Shown here: positions 59,815 to 64,000 of the stretch, piece after piece
Layout of the letters: every line of letters begins with the position of its first letter
Numbering within the stretch: position 1 is the stretch's first letter
NCBI GenBank assembly: GCA_023014335.1
Contig: JAECYW010000004.1
Span: forward strand, 2,108,001-2,172,000
From: Galerina marginata
Lineage: Eukaryota > Basidiomycota > Agaricomycetes > Agaricales > Galerinaceae
Length of the DNA: 64,000 nt
Direction: 5' to 3'
The notes under the pieces: generated by a model
Told to the model about the DNA's origin: nothing
The model's database searches: none
What the model saw: the letters and a program-made list of their open reading frames with translations, nothing else
Made by a program: the position numbers and the translations under genes

Positions 59815-62800
59815 TCCCCACTTGATATATACAGGTCCTGATTCTGTTTGCCAGCTGAGCTGAGTAGGTTTTGCTTCTCCTGCGAAGGTGCTGCTCTGGC
59901 GTCTGTGGCCCATCAATAGCTGGATTCTCTCCTGCTTTCTGATATGATATGGCACCAACAGCTCTAATTTGAGTCACCTACGAAATCCGGTATCAAGAAG
60001 TTTATCATGATTGGAATGCAGCGACGCCTGCGAAACCTATCCATCGTCCTGTATACAATCTGCGAAACCTTACCTCCCCATCTAAATTTTCCTCAATTCT
60101 CGTGTTGCTAATTTTTTCCACCTCTTCCAGACTATTGCGATATATTGTAGCCGAATTTCAGGAATCTATTCATGTCCTTGGACAACCATGTGTGTCGTAA
60201 ACAAAAATTCTCGAGACAGGATGGCAATTGGTAAACACTCGCTTCTAAACTTCTTCCTCAAATTCACAGATACATTTTATTCGGGCTTCTGATGGAATCC
60301 TCTAGCCTCCAAATCATCCACGCTCACCATTTGTTAAAATCTGACTAGGTATAACCATGGTCGCGAGCAAGTGTGTATCGTCATTGTTGCTTTACCGTCT
60401 CCAGAAAGGTCTGATATCTAGTCTGAGCCTTGACGAAGTAGCACTCATCTTTTCCTTCAAAGTCTTGTTAAAAGTGTTGAAGTACATACTTCTCCCCAAC
60501 CCACTCAACTACACGTGAACTTCTTTTGCGAATACCCACAACCTGGGCCACCAAGTTTTCATTCTTTGGCCAATTGACTTCCGTTCAAACTCTGCAATTT
60601 GGAGACTTGAAATGTGGCCGCGTCGATCCAATCTTCCGGTTTACTTGGTCTGTCAAATGACGAAAGTACTTGTACCTGATACCGATCCATACTTACGCCG
60701 AACAACAGCCTACAAGCGATAGGATCATTGGACGTGGTCTGCAGATCCACATGGGCCGGTCTTGCCGATTCAACGAGCTCCTCAGCACTGACAGCACGTA
60801 ATTAACAGTGCGTCGGGACTCGGTACCGCTCTTCGTCGAAATGTGTGGATACCTTCAGGACACAAAGTCGAGCTTCTTTCTGAGTCGATTTTTATTTACT
60901 CTCTAGGCTGCAACCACTGCAAAATTAAAACTTTGCAGAAAGCTGGCGCCATGGCACGGTCGCGGTTGTTAACCCGGCCTTTATTTACCTCGTTACTTGC
61001 GCCCGACATTGCCAACGGAGCCATCGATGGGGTTAGGAGTCTGAAGAGGGTTCTGCAGCCTGCATGCGCGGTGTTTAGGCTCCTTGCTTCCTGTTTCATC
61101 CCTTGTCTTCCCAAGTATTCCCCAGCTTTAACTCAGGGGTATATAAAGGACAATGAAGGGTGGCTCTTTAAGCTGTGTCTTTGGTAAACATATGTTTGTC
61201 TAATCAAGGAGCTTTTCGTCGGATTTTGTCGTGAAAATGGACAGAAGCCCTTCTGAATCATCTGTTAGACTCCTCGTGTGCGATGATCCGTGACGATGAG
61301 TTGGTCGGTGATATTTTGTATAGTGTACCTTATCGACGCGCGTCGCAGTACTTACTGTTGTAAAAACCCAGGAAGTTTACCAAAACTCAGGACTGAGCTT
61401 CGCATTTTCAAAAAATCCAGTCGTTAAGAAACGAGTGTGCGGTTGTGTCTGTCCTTATGGTGACCTGAGGTCCAGTAAATCATGTATGGTGATGTTCGGC
61501 ACATAACTATTAACTGTAATATCTTTGGGCTGCTTTGCAGGATTTGCGACATGCTTTGCGGCTTCACGTCTCGGGCTCCGGAGTAAGGATATGTCATTGA
61601 ATCGGTCGCCATACGGGGATGAAGAATGCTGAACGTGCGATATGATTGTTGCAGATTTGGCGCAGGGTTGATGGCGTGGATGAGATAGGCGGCGATGACG
61701 ATAGACCCGAATAGGAATCTTCAAAGACTTGAGGGTGTAAGGTTGTTGCCACCAGGTCCGTTGTTCTGGTATGTTTTTACCAAAGCTGACCTGGTCCCTG
61801 GTACTGGATTGATGCATCCGATTTTTGCGGCTTGAGAAGATATTCCGCGAGGGGATAAGATGCAAATGCCTTGACCTGAGTGCCTTCGATAGCTAGGTTT
61901 TTAAAGAAAGACTCAAGTAACCTTACTGATAATCAACGTGAAGAACTATGAAGACATGGAGTACAAACACGACGGTCAGACGTATAATATAATCAAGCAG
62001 CAGACATTCATTGTACCCCGGTCACTATTGGCTGATCTGAGCTTGAATCTATAACTAGAACAACGGTATGTAGGCTAATTTTGAGCGAATCTGGGCTTAT
62101 CGATGAGGCCCGAGGAACGGGATAAAGTCATGTATCTGAGGTCAATAAATAAGCGCTCCATTCTAGATCTCCTCGTGCTTTTTTTTTGACAGAAGAACCA
62201 GCGTAAATACGAGGAGAGGGGTCATAGAGCATGCATCCTCTGACCGTATGTATGTAGGTGGAAGACAAAGGTGGGGATTGTGTGGAATCTTGGAACTTAG
62301 ATGCGGTAAATTCCATCACGAGCGTGCATCTGGAAATGATCTTTGGAGCCAAAGTTGATGCATTTGACCCTGATCAGGCACATCTGGTTACCTATTCCAC
62401 GTGGGTCCGTTTTGATCAAGATTGTGCATTGTGTTTCGCAGAGCCTGAAGTTCAAGTTTATGGCGAAAGGGCTGCTGCGTAGTGCTGCGGAAGAGAGGGA
62501 CGAGAGGGCGAGAGGGATGATTAGAAAGGGTAGAAAAGCTGATCTCGGCGATGCGGCGCAGATGGCTATTTGGAGCGAGACGTAATGTTATTGTCAGTAT
62601 GTGAGATTTGACGATCTCATCGAGGCGATTCCCTCACTTAAAGCCCGATATTAGATGAGCGCAGAGGATGATTAGACGCGATTGGAATGTCAGGCAGGTG
62701 GATGGCAGGTGGGAAACATGAGGAAGTAGCAAGGAATCACCCGATATGGCGGTGCTTTGAATTGGCACTCCGCCTTTGCAAGATCCAGTTGCAAGCTTTC

Positions 62801-62990
62801 TCGTCCTCCTGCCTCCACCACCGCTCCTCTTTTTCTTCAGCTATAGGGACAGGAGCGGCCAAGACGCTGCTGAACGACGCGCTGTCTCGCCGCTCGAGAT
62901 CCGTCGTCATCGGGAGATACACCTGGCAGACTCAGATTCAAAACGTCTCTTCTGATCTCTCGCCGATCCAACTCTGAACTCGTTCCTCCC
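59815..62990. other. 3.2-kb gene-poor stretch
   Basis: Many short frames occur on both strands (for example 60843-61187 plus and 61455-61865 minus). None joins into a recognisable protein. There is no inverted or long direct repeat that I could see. The last ~250 bases are likely the leader of the gene starting at 62991. The low gene content contrasts with the rest of the window. Confidence 0.45.
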
Positions 62991-64000
62991 ATGACTTCCG
63001 CTCACCATTCCAGATACTCTCTGCCCCCTCCTCCTCAAAATCCTCAGAATGACTTTCGTCTTCCCTCCCTCAAGGACCTCAACTTCCAGTATCGTTCTCC
63101 CAGCGGAACTGCCCCTGCCCCTCAGCCGACAAATTCCACTGAACAACCGGGTGCACAGCAAGAACACCCTTCAAACGCACGACATGTTTCTGCATGGGCT
63201 CGTTCAAATCCTCCGTCAAATCCCCCCAATACTTCCCTACAGTCACACCCTCACCAACAGCACACTCCTCCTTTGTCCGCTGGCCATGAAGCTACACCCA
63301 AAGTAGAGTATCCCTCAAAACACGAAAATGGTGGTTATGTTCATCCTGGAATGCCTGCCTCCGCACAAGTTGCACCGGTTCCAGGTTCAGTCAACATAAG
63401 CACCCTACGCAACGAGGAAGCTACTCCACATTCGCCGAACCAGACAAAAAGGCCTCGGACCACCTCAGCAAATATGGGACCATCTCGTGATGTGCGCACT
63501 TCACATGTAATGCTTAACTTTATTTTTTACTGTTGAATATACTTTTATTAACGACGGATTCGTTCCCATTTAGACTAACTACGTACCCCCACAGTATGCC
63601 TCGTACCCGCCTACTTCCCAACCGCCGGCAACCAATCCTTACCATCAAATTCCTTCCGGTTTGCCAGGCCCTCCGACCCATCCTGCACAACCGGCACCGC
63701 CTCCGCCTCCACCATCTCATGAGCAAATGCACCATCATCCTATTCCCGTGTCTGCTCACCCCGGCTACCCGCCTCCATACCAATACATGCAACCGCGACC
63801 CCCTGTCATGCACCAGCAACACCCAACTCACCCGCCACAGCCAACACATTCAAACCCATACCCGTCTCCTGGCCCTCCACCTTCCGCACCCCCTCCACAA
63901 GGTCCATGGGGTCAACAACCACAACACCCACCGCCCCCACAGCATGCTACCCACCAGCATCCACCGCCTCCGCCTCCTCAACAGCCACCGCAACAGCATT
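62991..64000 (+). CDS. Pro/Gln/His-rich protein, cut by window edge
   Basis: Exon 1 (62991-63506) starts MTSAHHSRYSLPPPPQNPQN, then DFRLPSLKDLNFQYRSPSGT, and runs to PNQTKRPRTTSANMGPSRDV. A 67-nt intron (63507-63573) follows. Exon 2 (from 63574) is TNYVPPQYASYPPTSQPPAT and then Pro/His/Gln low complexity with no stop before the right edge. The KRPR basic patch could be part of a nuclear signal. The FRLPSLKDLNF box and polyPro/Gln composition resemble N-terminal regions of fungal transcription regulators, but the DNA-binding or catalytic part would lie outside the window. Confidence 0.75.

Overview
The window looks like nuclear DNA of a basidiomycete fungus, most likely a mushroom-forming Agaricomycete. 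Genes are packed at about one per 2.4 kb and are cut by many 50-70 nt GT-AG introns. The recognisable proteins are fungal housekeeping factors: neutral trehalase, Mic60, FG-nucleoporin Nup49, Mediator Med22, Ctf8, Dim1, Atg15, Atg22, Arp10 and an OPT transporter. No rRNA, convincing tRNA, CRISPR or bacterial-type operon was seen. Exon joins were worked out by hand from reading frame, splice sites and family motifs. Outer gene limits are therefore firmer than some internal junctions.

Layout. 0.8-12 kb: an AIF/FSP1-like FAD oxidoreductase, a Ser/Pro-rich protein of unknown role, the 18S rRNA dimethylase Dim1 (minus) and a small Ser-rich basidiomycete protein. 12.9-18.6 kb (minus strand): Ctf8, the vacuolar lipase Atg15 and neutral trehalase. 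19.5-28.3 kb: Nup49, a coiled-coil unknown, Mic60 (minus) and the vacuolar amino-acid exporter Atg22. 28.8-37.8 kb: a head-to-tail array of four arrestin-like genes. 37.9-42.6 kb: a lysine-methyltransferase-like gene (minus) and a peroxisomal mitochondrial-carrier-family protein (plus). Their shared promoter is split by a 1984-bp element with ~290-bp terminal inverted repeats and a 4-bp direct repeat. 43.6-50.1 kb: Arp10, a short PB1-like gene and its full-length paralogue. 51.8-58 kb: an oligopeptide transporter, a one-TM coiled-coil protein and Med22. 58.1-60 kb: two small tandem Asn/Gly/Ser/Tyr-rich paralogues. 60-63 kb is gene-poor. A Pro/Gln/His-rich protein runs off the right edge.

Functional themes. 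Atg15 and Atg22 act at successive last steps of autophagy (breaking autophagic bodies, exporting amino acids from the vacuole) and lie 10 kb apart. Trehalase beside Atg15 also mobilises reserves, and the OPT transporter takes up peptides. The arrestin-like proteins all carry an N-terminal LPxY-type motif and a C-terminal PPxY motif, which suggests adaptors for Rsp5/Nedd4 ubiquitin ligases.

The most striking unlisted signal is exon architecture. Micro-exons of 6, 9, 14, 18 and 29 nt can be read in eight genes. The 18-nt one recurs at the same place in all four arrestin paralogues. I found no clearly new multi-gene system. The best leads are the arrestin array with its conserved micro-exon and the inverted-repeat element in the divergent promoter.
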